Assembly (NCBI RefSeq): GCF_026250525.1
Contig: NZ_CP111066.1
Span: 1-64,000, forward strand
Length of the DNA stretch: 64,000 bases
Origin: Chondrinema litorale
GTDB lineage: Bacteria > Bacteroidota > Bacteroidia > Cytophagales > Flammeovirgaceae
Direction of reading: 5' to 3'
Shown: in pieces, positions 24,802-34,422 of the stretch
Numbering within the stretch: position 1 is the first letter of the stretch
Layout of the letters: each line of letters begins with the position of its first letter
The notes under the pieces: model-generated
Seen by the model: only the letters and a program-made list of their open reading frames with translations
Databases searched by the model: none
What the model was told of the DNA's origin: nothing
Translations under genes and position numbers: made by a program

Positions 24802-26442
24802 TTATTTTCCTATTTGTGTCTGATTATTCTTTTTGATGAACACTTCTATAAATGCTTCTTCTCTACTTCTAGGAGCAGGAAATGAATCTATTAAATAATA
24901 TTCCTTATGAAGACATTGTCTTATTTCTTCCGGATAAAAATTATTCAGTGTAGGTATCTCCTCAAACAAAACTAAATCATAAATTTCATTTTCTATATTT
25001 TCACAAAAAACATTAATTTCATTATCGAAAATAGCAACTCCTTTATGATACCACAAAGGTTGATTTATTAAAGGTGTATAGCCAAGCTCATAAGCAAGTG
25101 GAGTTAATTCAGACATATTTAAAACTTTAGGAGAAGAACTCGTTTCATTTTTAAACATTGGAAGATTTTTTATCCTCTCAATACCAAATATAGTCTCTTC
25201 TGGCATTTTTACTTTACTGAATACATTCATATCAGACAATATCCACCTATTAAATTTTTTAGCAACTTCATTTTCTCGCTGAACATATGTGTTTTTAGAT
25301 ATAACATCAGCTTTTACTTCCTCCTTTGGAAATAACTTACTAATCACTATTCGGTCAAGGTACTTCCAATACATACCAGACCACCAAAAAAATATTAATA
25401 AACTCCAAAAAGCTACTGTAAATTTATTTTCTGCCTTTTTATTTTCCGTTAATAAGTAAATAATATATGCAAAAGCAAAGCTGTGAAAAAATATGTTATT
25501 ATCAAAAGGGACATAACTTGTTACTTGATATATAAATGCTTCACTCAATATGCCAATAATTAATAAAGTGAAAAGTACTTTTTGCTTATCTGCAAAAAAA
25601 TCTTTTAACGAATTGAATTTGGTTATTAATAAAAACGCGATTATTAGTAGATAAAATTTAATCCACGTAGAACGGCCAAAAATATCAATTAAAAAATCAT
25701 TTATGGATATTCTAGAAAAATGAGGTGGTTGTCCGTAATTAAACCAATATAAAAAACCATTATTTAAAAAAGGAGAGATAAAAATTAGAGCTATAATGAT
25801 AATAGAAATAAAAAATATTAGGATACCTTTAATCTTTTTTTTATATACTAAATCTACAGCCAGAAGAGATAAACAAATCATAAAAGCCATTCCTCCCCCA
25901 TCTTGTTTAGTAAATATTGAAAGGAAACAAAAGAAAGCTGAAAAACATAGATAGATCCAGTTATTTTTATTTATTGAAAAAATAAATCTAAGTAAAAAAG
26001 CTAATGATATAAACTCGAAGACAATTACAGTATGATTATACCATGGCCAAAAATTAATAAATATATAAGATAGACTAAATACTAATATGGATAGAAAAAT
26101 TACACTAGGCTTAACATTAAATGATTTTAAAATTGACCAAAAGGCAATTCCTGATAGTATATTTATAAATATTTGAGCTTTTATAAGAGTATGAAGGAAA
26201 GGCCCAAATAACATAAAAAAAAATGTTGGAATTAGCCAGTATGCATATCCCATTGGAAGGCCAAAATCTTTATATGGAAGTTGTCCTAGATATAAGCGAT
26301 AAGCCCCTTCCCAAGAAAGAAATATATTTATTCTATAAGGCATTTCTGTAAATAAAGGCAAAAAGGCAAATGTGAATATTACAAGTAAAATAAGTAAATT
26401 GTATATTTTACTATACAGTCTAATAAATTTCAACAGAGACAT
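24802..26442 (-). CDS. GT-C-like polytopic membrane glycosyltransferase
   Basis: The 546-residue protein carries a motif after helix 1 that I recognise from many bacterial GT-C proteins: SWEGAYRLYLGQLPYKDFGL, then YWLIPTFFFMLFGPF. The Glu in WEGA is in the catalytic position. About eleven helices and a C-terminal soluble domain (about residues 390-546) follow. It is the first gene of a two-gene leftward operon and diverges from the Wzc-like gene over 161 bases. No donor can be assigned. Confidence 0.65.
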   Translation of the reverse strand: MSLLKFIRLYSKIYNLLILLVIFTFAFLPLFTEMPYRINIFLSWEGAYRLYLGQLPYKDFGLPMGYAYWLIPTFFFMLFGPFLHTLIKAQIFINILSGIAFWSILKSFNVKPSVIFLSILVFSLSYIFINFWPWYNHTVIVFEFISLAFLLRFIFSINKNNWIYLCFSAFFCFLSIFTKQDGGGMAFMICLSLLAVDLVYKKKIKGILIFFISIIIIALIFISPFLNNGFLYWFNYGQPPHFSRISINDFLIDIFGRSTWIKFYLLIIAFLLITKFNSLKDFFADKQKVLFTLLIIGILSEAFIYQVTSYVPFDNNIFFHSFAFAYIIYLLTENKKAENKFTVAFWSLLIFFWWSGMYWKYLDRIVISKLFPKEEVKADVISKNTYVQRENEVAKKFNRWILSDMNVFSKVKMPEETIFGIERIKNLPMFKNETSSSPKVLNMSELTPLAYELGYTPLINQPLWYHKGVAIFDNEINVFCENIENEIYDLVLFEEIPTLNNFYPEEIRQCLHKEYYLIDSFPAPRSREEAFIEVFIKKNNQTQIGK

Positions 26443-26603
26443 GAAAAAGTCGATTAAAATGCAATTTATAAATAATAAACCTATTCTTAGGTGAATTTTT
26501 ATTGTGCTAATTAATAAAAATTAACGAATAATCTAATTAACTGAAATTTTAATTAGATAGATTTAAATTCAGAACAAGATATTAAGTCACATATATTTAG
26601 ATA

Positions 26604-28775
26604 ATGGATTTAGTTTTACTATTTAAAGCACTGAAGAGAAAGTTTTGGGTTTTATTTTTTATCCCTTTTATAACAGCTGTTATTTCATTTTTTGCAACAA
26701 TAGATTCTCCTAAGCTATATAAATCTGATGCACAATTATCTACTGGGTATACCATGATCGACCCAGTGGTTTTTAATCAAAGGATAAGTCCATATGAGTC
26801 AGGTGTTATGTTTAATAACTTAATTGCTTCTTTAACATCTACTAAAGTAATAAGTTTATTGTCATATAGATTAATTTTACATGATTTAACGAAAAAAAAA
26901 CCTTTTAGAGAGATTCCATTTGAAGAAAATGGTAAAACAACCTACGTTGATAAATATTCATCAACATTAATTTTTCAACAGAAACTAGATTCCATGCAGT
27001 TATTATCATCATTTGATGATGTAGAAGTTGAGCTTTTAAGTTTACTAGATAACTATGGGTATAGTTATAACAAGCTCCTTTCCCAGCTTAATATATTTAG
27101 AGAAGGATTTACTGATTATGTTACTATTAGTTTTGTTTCAGAAAACCCAGAGTTGTCAGCATTTGTAGTTAATGTTTTATGCGAAGAGTTTTTTAGATAT
27201 AGTGGTAGTTTGAGACTTGAAAGAGCATCTGAATCTGTAAAAGCACTAGCTAGAATAGTAGATCAAAAACATAAAGATTTAAATGAAAAGGAAAAAACAT
27301 TAAGAAACTTTAAAAAAAATCAAGGGGTATATAACTTTCAATTTGAAAGTGAAAATAAAATGAATTTAATCTCGGAGTTAGAGAAAAGTCTTGAAGATGA
27401 AAAAAGAGATTTAAGAGGATTAAAGTTACAGCTGAGTTTAATTAATAAACAATTAGGATATTCAAATACGGATCAAAACAATGGAAATACTTCAAATGAG
27501 AAAATATTGATTCTTAGAGAGAATATAAATAAACTAAATAACGAATATATACAAAATAATAATCCAGCTATTCGTGAAAAAATAAGTGAATTAAGAATTC
27601 AGTTACAAGAAGAAATTACTAAAATAAAAGGTAATATGGATAGTGGTCTGGAACTTTCAGACAGAAAAATATTACTTAAAAATAAAAGTGATTTAGAGCT
27701 TAAAATAGCAATAGCTGAAGAAAATATATATTCTATCTCTAAAAGATTAGGTTCAATAAAACGAGATGCTAATTATTATGCTTCAACAGAAGCAGAAATT
27801 AGTTCTTTAGAAAGGGACTTTCAACTTGCTAATCAAGAATATCTAGAGGCCCAAAATAAATATAATGATGCAATTAATAAAACATCAGCACTCGATACTC
27901 AAATAAAACAGATTATTTACGGACAACCCGCTGTTTTTCCAGAGCCATCTAAGAGAAAGGTAATCACATTGATGTCTGCTGCAGCTAGTTTTGTGTTATG
28001 TTTCTTTTTTATAATACTTTATGAGTATCTTGATTTATCTATAAAAATACCATCAAATTTTCAAAAACAGGTTGATATTCATCTAATGGGTATTCTTTCT
28101 ATAGGAGCAACAAGAATTAACCAGAGAGACTATACAAACTCACAAGATATACACTTGGAACAGTTGCGTAAAGTTCGATATGAAATTGAATCAAGTGGCA
28201 AAAAAATAATACTTTTTACAAGTTTAAGGAAAGATGCAGGGAAAACTGAGATAATAAAATCGTTATCGCAAATATTTCAACTGAATGGTAAAAAAGTTTT
28301 ATTAATTGACACTAATTTTTCTAATAATCAATTAACTAAAGATTTTCATGCCCCAAAATCGCTTGAAGCTATTGTAAAACATACAAATCACTATTTAACT
28401 ACCCTAAATAGAAATGAATATTCTAAATCTTCTACATTGATGCTTAGCCCAACATTAATATCAGGAGTTGATATTATTGGAAATTCTGGAGGAAATTATT
28501 CCCCATCAGAAGTTTTGCCTTACGATAATTTCAAAGAAATAATCTACTTCTTAAAAAAACAGTATGACTTCATATTTTTGGAATCTGCATCACTTAATAA
28601 ATATACTGACACTAAAGAATTGATTCCTTTCATTGAAGGTATAATTTGTGTTTTTTCAGCAAAAGATCCAGTGAAAAATGCTGACCGGCAATCTATAAAA
28701 TATCTTAAAGCATTAGAATCAAAATTGATTGGTAGTATACTAAATAAAGTAGATTCTAATAATATAGAATCATAG
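26604..28775 (+). CDS. Polysaccharide co-polymerase / BY-kinase-like (Wzc/GumC family)
   Basis: The 723-residue protein has the family plan: a membrane helix at about 14-31 (FWVLFFIPFITAVISFF), a periplasmic Wzz domain with long coiled coils (about 200-440), a second helix at about 452-472 and a cytoplasmic ATPase domain (about 525-715). The ATPase has Walker A SLRKDAGKTEI near 540, Walker A' VLLIDTNFS and Walker B-like DFIFLES. The usual tyrosine-rich C-terminal cluster is absent; the tail is KVDSNNIES. It probably controls chain length for the polymerase encoded at 28882. First gene of the plus-strand export operon. Confidence 0.88.
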   Translation: MDLVLLFKALKRKFWVLFFIPFITAVISFFATIDSPKLYKSDAQLSTGYTMIDPVVFNQRISPYESGVMFNNLIASLTSTKVISLLSYRLILHDLTKKKPFREIPFEENGKTTYVDKYSSTLIFQQKLDSMQLLSSFDDVEVELLSLLDNYGYSYNKLLSQLNIFREGFTDYVTISFVSENPELSAFVVNVLCEEFFRYSGSLRLERASESVKALARIVDQKHKDLNEKEKTLRNFKKNQGVYNFQFESENKMNLISELEKSLEDEKRDLRGLKLQLSLINKQLGYSNTDQNNGNTSNEKILILRENINKLNNEYIQNNNPAIREKISELRIQLQEEITKIKGNMDSGLELSDRKILLKNKSDLELKIAIAEENIYSISKRLGSIKRDANYYASTEAEISSLERDFQLANQEYLEAQNKYNDAINKTSALDTQIKQIIYGQPAVFPEPSKRKVITLMSAAASFVLCFFFIILYEYLDLSIKIPSNFQKQVDIHLMGILSIGATRINQRDYTNSQDIHLEQLRKVRYEIESSGKKIILFTSLRKDAGKTEIIKSLSQIFQLNGKKVLLIDTNFSNNQLTKDFHAPKSLEAIVKHTNHYLTTLNRNEYSKSSTLMLSPTLISGVDIIGNSGGNYSPSEVLPYDNFKEIIYFLKKQYDFIFLESASLNKYTDTKELIPFIEGIICVFSAKDPVKNADRQSIKYLKALESKLIGSILNKVDSNNIES

Positions 28776-28780
28776 AAAAC

Positions 28781-28876
28781 ATGAATCAAGATTCTTCTAA
28801 ATTTATAGAATTATTGGTGATAATATTCGTCTTGGTTGTTATTTCGTTTTTATTTATTAAAATAATTTTTTTTTAA
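28781..28876 (+). CDS. 31-residue single-pass membrane peptide
   Basis: A short frame between the Wzc-like and Wzy-like genes encodes 31 residues: a polar start MNQDSSKFIE, a hydrophobic stretch LLVIIFVLVVISFLFI, then K and a short hydrophobic end. It starts 6 bases after the previous stop and ends 5 bases before the next start, so it fits the operon spacing exactly. It is not recognised. A helper of the polymerase or co-polymerase is possible; chance in AT-rich DNA is the alternative. Confidence 0.5.
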   Translation: MNQDSSKFIELLVIIFVLVVISFLFIKIIFF

Positions 28877-28881
28877 AAACT

Positions 28882-30351
28882 TTGGGTGATAATTATTCAA
28901 TAGAAAAAATTTATAGTTCGTTATTTGCAATTTTATTGCTAATGGTTTCCACTCTTTTTATTTATTTAAATATTAAATATGGTATTAATATTGGCTACAT
29001 TATTATAATAACACCCATTTCTCTTATTATACTATTATTTTGTTTCATAGAACCTAAAATAACATTTATCATATCGATAGTTATATCTTTCTTTATTTTT
29101 TACTTATATAGATTTTTAGGTATTTATTTTCGGATAATAGATCTACCAATATCCTCAATTATAGATATGTTAATTGTTCTGTCATTTTTGGGACAGTTAA
29201 AGAAAGATTTAGATTCAATCGAAAAAGATTGGTCTAATTTAGTGAACCCAGTATCCATTGCATTATTAGTTTATTTACTATACATATTTATTCAAATATT
29301 TAATCCTAATCAATTAAGTTATGCTGGTTGGCTTGTTAATGCTCGCCAATTATTTGTTTTAGTATTATGTTATTTTATGGCAGTAAAGCTATTAGATGAT
29401 ATTAATATAATAAGAAGATTATTAAATATTTGGATAATACTTTGTTCTTTAACTTCATTATATGGGTGTACTCAAGAGTGGTTTGGATTTATGGATATGG
29501 AAGAAAGATGGATTAATATTACTACATATCTAAGTGGACAAGTTCCTTTTTTACATGCAGGATATATGAGGAAGTTTTCTGTGTTTTCTGATCCAACCCT
29601 TTTTGGTGTTGTTATGGCTCCAAGCAGTATTGTATGTTTTGTCTTAGCTACTGGTCCTTTTAAGTTAAAAAAGAAAATAATTCTGATAGTAGCAGGAATA
29701 CTTATTTTATTAGGAATGGTTTATTCAGGTACTCGTACTGCTTATGCTATGATTCCAGCAGGATTTTTATTGTATTTTTTAATGACAATTGAAAATAGAA
29801 GAACATTTATAGTGTTTTTTATTTTTTCAATTATTTTCATTATAACTCTTTATGCTCCAATATATGGTAATAGGCATATAAATAGAATCAGAACCGCTTT
29901 TGTTGGCTCTGAGGATGCATCACTTAAGTTTAGAGATACAAAACGAGCAGCTTCACAAGCTTATGTTTATGAACATCCAATTGGAGGAGGCCTTGAAACA
30001 TCAGGAGGCTTTGGCCTTCGATATAATAAAGGTCATGAATTAAATGCTATACATATTGATAGCGGCTTTTTGAAAATGGCATTAGAAATAGGATGGATTG
30101 GTTTATTTATCTATATGATGTTATTTTTTATAATTCTTAGTAGTGGTGTAAATGTTTATTATAGGTGTCGAAATAAAGAGATAAAAGTATATATACTTTC
30201 TATTGTAGCTTTTATATTCTCATGTTTAATTTCAATGTATACACAGAAAGTGATATTCCAACACCCTCTAGGAATTTTTTTGTTTGTATTATTTGCTGTG
30301 ATAGGAGTTTTAAAAAAGAAATCTGAAGAATTATTAATTCCAGATTCTTAA
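28882..30351 (+). CDS. O-antigen ligase/polymerase family protein (Wzy-like)
   Basis: The 489-residue protein has about twelve membrane segments and the family's large outer loop (about residues 335-395) with RIRTAFVGSEDASLKFRDT, AYVYEHPIGGGLETSGG and HELNAIHIDSGFLKMALEIG. The pattern 'hPigGxG...H....l.i..e.GwiGl' marks Wzy_C-type polymerases and ligases. The start codon is uncertain: TTG at 28882 keeps MGDNYS and is the only start that preserves all of helix 1. Together with the Wzc-like protein it indicates Wzy-dependent polymerisation. Confidence 0.82.
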   Translation: MGDNYSIEKIYSSLFAILLLMVSTLFIYLNIKYGINIGYIIIITPISLIILLFCFIEPKITFIISIVISFFIFYLYRFLGIYFRIIDLPISSIIDMLIVLSFLGQLKKDLDSIEKDWSNLVNPVSIALLVYLLYIFIQIFNPNQLSYAGWLVNARQLFVLVLCYFMAVKLLDDINIIRRLLNIWIILCSLTSLYGCTQEWFGFMDMEERWINITTYLSGQVPFLHAGYMRKFSVFSDPTLFGVVMAPSSIVCFVLATGPFKLKKKIILIVAGILILLGMVYSGTRTAYAMIPAGFLLYFLMTIENRRTFIVFFIFSIIFIITLYAPIYGNRHINRIRTAFVGSEDASLKFRDTKRAASQAYVYEHPIGGGLETSGGFGLRYNKGHELNAIHIDSGFLKMALEIGWIGLFIYMMLFFIILSSGVNVYYRCRNKEIKVYILSIVAFIFSCLISMYTQKVIFQHPLGIFLFVLFAVIGVLKKKSEELLIPDS

Positions 30352-30441
30352 TAAACTTATAGTTTTAGATAAACTAAGTATTATGAATATATCTATTTGT
30401 TTTTATAATCAAAATAAGCTATTCTAAACACATCAAACTTT

Positions 30442-31887
30442 ATGCATAATTTATTTACTAAAACTATTCTTCCTAAACATCAGAAATTCCAACTTTTGAT
30501 TATGTTTTTTATTACCATAATTCATTGGAGTATTCTTTTTTTTAACTTGACTATTTTCACAAGTTTACCTGGTTGGTTTTGGGATTTTATTCCAAAACAA
30601 CAAGGGTCACTTTTACAAATTGCAGTTTTAATATCTTTTCTTTTTATTATAAATGTAGTGCTTATGGCAAAAAGAAAATATAAACTCAAAGTTTTTATAC
30701 TTATAGTCATAGGTACATGCATGCAATTTACCTTTTCCTTTTTAGAAGGAAAAGGCATAAATGCAATTAAAGATAGGATTGAGAACTCTGGACATTCTGA
30801 ATTTGCAAAGGTTGCCATAGAACAAGATGATATCTATTATTTATTATCTAATTATGAATCATTATTACAAAAAAACAAACTTGGTCTTTTTCCTAACAGT
30901 AAACCTCCTGGAACTTTATTTTTTTATGTTATAACAGGAAAAGTAGCCAACTTAAATTTTATGGATGCCTTTTTTTCTGATATAGAAGGTCAATTTGAAA
31001 AACTAACACTCTTTGCAACCTATACCTGGCCTTTAATATCTTTTCTTGTATTAATTCCTATATTCTATACCACCAGTATATTGTATGATAAAGATATTGC
31101 CATCTTAGCTTGTACTTTATATTTATTTATCCCTTCTGTAAATTTAATCACGTTACATACTGATCAGGTTATATTTCCTTTTCTTTTTATGCTAGCAATT
31201 ATGTTTGGAACTATCGCAATAAAAAAAAATAACTTACTATGGGCTTTATTTACAGGAGTAATGACTTATATAGCTATATGGTTTACATTTGGTTTAGTTT
31301 TTATCTTTCCTATTTTAATAGCAATTTGTTTTTTTGGATCAAAACAGTACGATAATAAGTATTTTGGACCGACTTTTTTTAGAATTATAATTTTCAAAGG
31401 ATTAGGATTTTTGCTAACTAGTTTACTTTTCATACTTGTTTTTGATTACAATATTATATTGAGGTATAGAAATGCAACTTATTTTCATGAATCATGGAAA
31501 CATTGGAATGAAGGTTTGTATTCTACTATTTATTTTGGAGTTCTTAATCTATTAGAGTTTTTTGTTTGGGTGGGTGTTCCAATAATGTTTTTGTATTCTA
31601 AAAATACTGTAGATTTCCTAAAAAAAATAATTGTTACTAAAACAATATCTTTGAATTTAGCACAACCAATTGTCATTTTATTATCCCTGCTAGTACTTGT
31701 TTTTTTTGGAAAAACTAAAGGTGAAGCAGCTAGACTCTGGCTTTTCTTTGTACCATATATATGTATGCTTGTTGCAAGTTTTATTGTTTCAAAATACAAA
31801 AATTCATACCCCTGGGTATTTAGATTAGTACTTTTTCTTCAGTTTGGTACAATATATCTCACAAAAGTAAATCAAGATTTTTGGTAA
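30442..31887 (+). CDS. GT-C-like membrane glycosyltransferase
   Basis: The 481-residue protein has about eleven membrane segments. The outer loop after helix 3 contains ENSGHSEFAKVAIEQDDIYY and later LFPNSKPPGTLFFYVITGK; the 'SKPPG' or 'SHPPG' element is common in GT39-like proteins, with the acidic pair DD or the Glu of HSEF as catalytic candidates. It lies 90 bases after the Wzy-like gene on the same strand. It probably modifies or builds the polymer outside the membrane, but the substrate is unknown. Confidence 0.6.
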   Translation: MHNLFTKTILPKHQKFQLLIMFFITIIHWSILFFNLTIFTSLPGWFWDFIPKQQGSLLQIAVLISFLFIINVVLMAKRKYKLKVFILIVIGTCMQFTFSFLEGKGINAIKDRIENSGHSEFAKVAIEQDDIYYLLSNYESLLQKNKLGLFPNSKPPGTLFFYVITGKVANLNFMDAFFSDIEGQFEKLTLFATYTWPLISFLVLIPIFYTTSILYDKDIAILACTLYLFIPSVNLITLHTDQVIFPFLFMLAIMFGTIAIKKNNLLWALFTGVMTYIAIWFTFGLVFIFPILIAICFFGSKQYDNKYFGPTFFRIIIFKGLGFLLTSLLFILVFDYNIILRYRNATYFHESWKHWNEGLYSTIYFGVLNLLEFFVWVGVPIMFLYSKNTVDFLKKIIVTKTISLNLAQPIVILLSLLVLVFFGKTKGEAARLWLFFVPYICMLVASFIVSKYKNSYPWVFRLVLFLQFGTIYLTKVNQDFW

Positions 31888-31945
31888 AACACTAAGTTTT
31901 TAATTTTATGAATTAAGTTATTTATAAGTGTAAACATTGTTATTT

Positions 31946-32653
31946 ATGAAAAGTATGAGAATTTTCATTATATTTTCTTTATTTTGTATATCTAGAAATT
32001 TATATGGACAATCAGTAGATTATAATAAGATAATTATTCCAAAGGACGCTCCTGGACCATTAGAATTTAGCGAAAAACTTGTGCAGTTGGCGTGGGAGAA
32101 CCTTCCTGAAAATAAAATATTACAAGTGCAACTAGAGGAGGCAGAAACTCAGATGAAAACTAGTAAATGGAATTGGTTAAGTAATATATCGATATCAAGT
32201 AATTTCAATGAGTTTAGCATTAACCCTCCACCAGAATTAGAAGGGAATATATACTTTCCTAGGTATAACATTTCTCTTGGTATAACTCTTGGGACGTTTG
32301 TATCATACCCATCAAGTATTAAAACAGCAAAGGCAAATAAAGTTATTGCAGAAGAACAATTAAAAAATCAAAAAATTCAATTAAGGGCTAGGGTTCTTTC
32401 TACTTACCAAAATTTTTTAATGAGTGAAAAACTTTTACAAATTCAACTACAAGCAACAGAAGAGGAATATTCACGATACTTACTTGCAGAAGATCAATTT
32501 AAAAAAACTTCATTAACTTTAGAAAAATATAATGATGCCATAAGTTCATATAATGCTCAGCGGGCAGCTAAAATAAGCGCAGAAACTGCTTATTTAAATG
32601 CTAAGATAGTATTAGAAGCTTTAATTGGTTTAAAACTTGAAGAAGTAGAATAG
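31946..32653 (+). CDS. Half-length TolC/outer-membrane-efflux-like protein
   Basis: From ATG 31946 the protein is 235 residues with a signal peptide (MKSMRIFIIFSLFCISRNLYG). The mature part is one TolC-like repeat: LVQLAWENLPENKILQVQLE, EAETQMKTSKWNWLSN, then outer-strand-like SISSNFNEFSI and YNISLGITLG, then long helices with AKANKVIAEEQLKNQ and YNAQRAAKISAETAYLNAKI. Full-length TolC proteins carry two such repeats in about 430 residues. A single repeat would have to form a hexamer. It closes the Wzc-Wzy operon. Confidence 0.7.
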   Translation: MKSMRIFIIFSLFCISRNLYGQSVDYNKIIIPKDAPGPLEFSEKLVQLAWENLPENKILQVQLEEAETQMKTSKWNWLSNISISSNFNEFSINPPPELEGNIYFPRYNISLGITLGTFVSYPSSIKTAKANKVIAEEQLKNQKIQLRARVLSTYQNFLMSEKLLQIQLQATEEEYSRYLLAEDQFKKTSLTLEKYNDAISSYNAQRAAKISAETAYLNAKIVLEALIGLKLEEVE

Positions 32654-33156
32654 TAATTGTTTGCAACATCTTTCCAATTTTCTATTTTAGCATTTTCAAT
32701 TTGAGAATCGATATTTGAAGTAATACTAGAAGTTGTGAATATCATTAATATCTAATTAAGTACCTAAGAAAAGAAATCGAGTAGAGTTTGTAATTATTTC
32801 AATTATTTTAATATAGTATATTTTGGATATATACTCTTTTGATTTTAGCATCAGTGTGTCAATCTGTAGGCTTCACAAATTTAGGACAGTGGCTTAATCT
32901 GAATAGATGGATTGTAATAATTTATAAAATTAGTTAATCATTACGAACAGTATAAACCACAGGTTAGGTTATCCACAAGTAATGTGGATATTTACAGGTA
33001 CGTTAATTGCATTGTCTTTTCTTGTTGTTTGATAGCTCTAAGAAAAATCCTAAAAAATGGAGAAGCCCACTATTTTGAGAATGCTGTTTTTAATATTTAT
33101 ATTCTGCTGTATATCGACAAATAGATATTTTCAAGGTTAGCCTTCTATTACAAGAA
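32654..33156. other. Gene-free stretch with facing DnaA-box-like sites
   Basis: No credible gene is seen in this 503-base gap between two convergent genes. TTATCCACA at 32969-32977 equals the DnaA-box consensus, and TGTGGATAT at 32983-32991 is a one-mismatch copy on the other strand. Together they make a perfect 8-bp inverted repeat (32970-32977 with 32983-32990). The hairpin may simply be a transcription terminator between the convergent genes; a DnaA-binding role is possible. Confidence 0.45.
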
Positions 33157-34266
33157 CTATTTTTTTTTAGGAGCAATTTTGTCTTTTAATTTTATGAACC
33201 TTTCCTCGAAATAGAAATAGGATACATAACTTATAATTACCGTTATTATAAACGCTATAATTCTAGTATCTAATAGCCAATCAGGAACATAGTTCTCTAG
33301 TTTCTTTTGAACGAAACCAGCACAGTAGATTGCACCATAATGATAAACATACAATCCATAACTTATCTTTCCCAACAAAGTCAATTGTTTGTTCTTAAGG
33401 AAAGAGCTAAAAAGACCTCCATTTTTAATGTTTAAAATAATGCCAGCAAAACATAAATTAACCAATGAATATCCCCAAATAAACTTATAAGAATTGGTCA
33501 TGTATTCAGGGTATCCAAGTGAAGACCAGTTGATAGAGTTGGTGGATATTATATTTGTGATATAACCAAGAGTTAACACGAGAATTAAAATTAATATCAG
33601 ATATTTTATATTGATACTTAATGATTTATTTGTTGCAAATAAACCTCCGATTGCAAAAGCATCGATATGTGAAATAGTAGACAAATAGACGAAAATGTTT
33701 CTATTGTCTATTAAGAATGTAAAGATATTCATATCACTAATAGAGGCTAGAAAAAATCGTAATATTGGTCCTAATGCAATAATAACGATCAATATAAATG
33801 AAAGCCGACGAGATGGAAATAGATAGATAAGAAGAGGCCAAAAAAGATAGAATTGTTCTTCTACAGCCAATGACCAGAAATGTACAATAAACACATTGTG
33901 TTCCCAAAAAGCTGTTTGATGATAAAAGTTATATGTGTAGGACAAGCCAAATATCAACTGGCTCTTTAGTGATTCAAAATAAGGAGAACTATCAAGATTA
34001 AAAGCAATTATTGTGATGAAAATAACTCCTAAATAGAGATAATACAGAGGGAATATCCTTAAGGACCTCCTTACAAGAAAGTTTTTAAGATATTCAAAAA
34101 GTGTATTGGTATTTTTTTTTGTATTTACTAAAATTGGTGTTAATAAGAAACCCGAAAGTACGAAAAAACCTTGCACTCCTATATATCCACCTTCTAATAC
34201 CTTGATATGATAAAGGTAAACTATAAAAAAAAGAATAAACCTAAAACCGTTAAGAGCTGGTATCAT
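33157..34266 (-). CDS. Acyltransferase 3 family membrane protein
   Basis: The N-terminus (MIPALNGFRFILFFIVYLYH) gives helix 1 with its terminal His; GYIGVQGFFVLSGFLLTPIL and then WSLAVEEQFYLFWPLLIYL near residue 130 are the standard OafA motifs. About ten helices complete the 369 residues, ending with the usual basic tail. It is probably a sugar O-acyltransferase of the surface polymer. It follows the AftB-like gene at 34423 by 156 bases on the same strand. Confidence 0.9.
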   Translation of the reverse strand: MIPALNGFRFILFFIVYLYHIKVLEGGYIGVQGFFVLSGFLLTPILVNTKKNTNTLFEYLKNFLVRRSLRIFPLYYLYLGVIFITIIAFNLDSSPYFESLKSQLIFGLSYTYNFYHQTAFWEHNVFIVHFWSLAVEEQFYLFWPLLIYLFPSRRLSFILIVIIALGPILRFFLASISDMNIFTFLIDNRNIFVYLSTISHIDAFAIGGLFATNKSLSINIKYLILILILVLTLGYITNIISTNSINWSSLGYPEYMTNSYKFIWGYSLVNLCFAGIILNIKNGGLFSSFLKNKQLTLLGKISYGLYVYHYGAIYCAGFVQKKLENYVPDWLLDTRIIAFIITVIISYVSYFYFEERFIKLKDKIAPKKK

Positions 34267-34422
34267 TTGCTAACATTTGTATATCAGGAAAATTTTTATT
34301 ATAGTAATATGACAAGTTAGTATACAAACCCAAGTTGCCAAATATAACAATGTTTTCAGGCAATTTTTTGCTATGCTTATTAGAGTTTAGTCATTAATCG
34401 TTAAACTAAGTACGCCCTAACT

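Noticed and set aside
28544..28789. Leftward 81-codon frame at the end of the Wzc-like gene
   Set aside because: It is antisense to a conserved ATPase domain and has no recognisable features.
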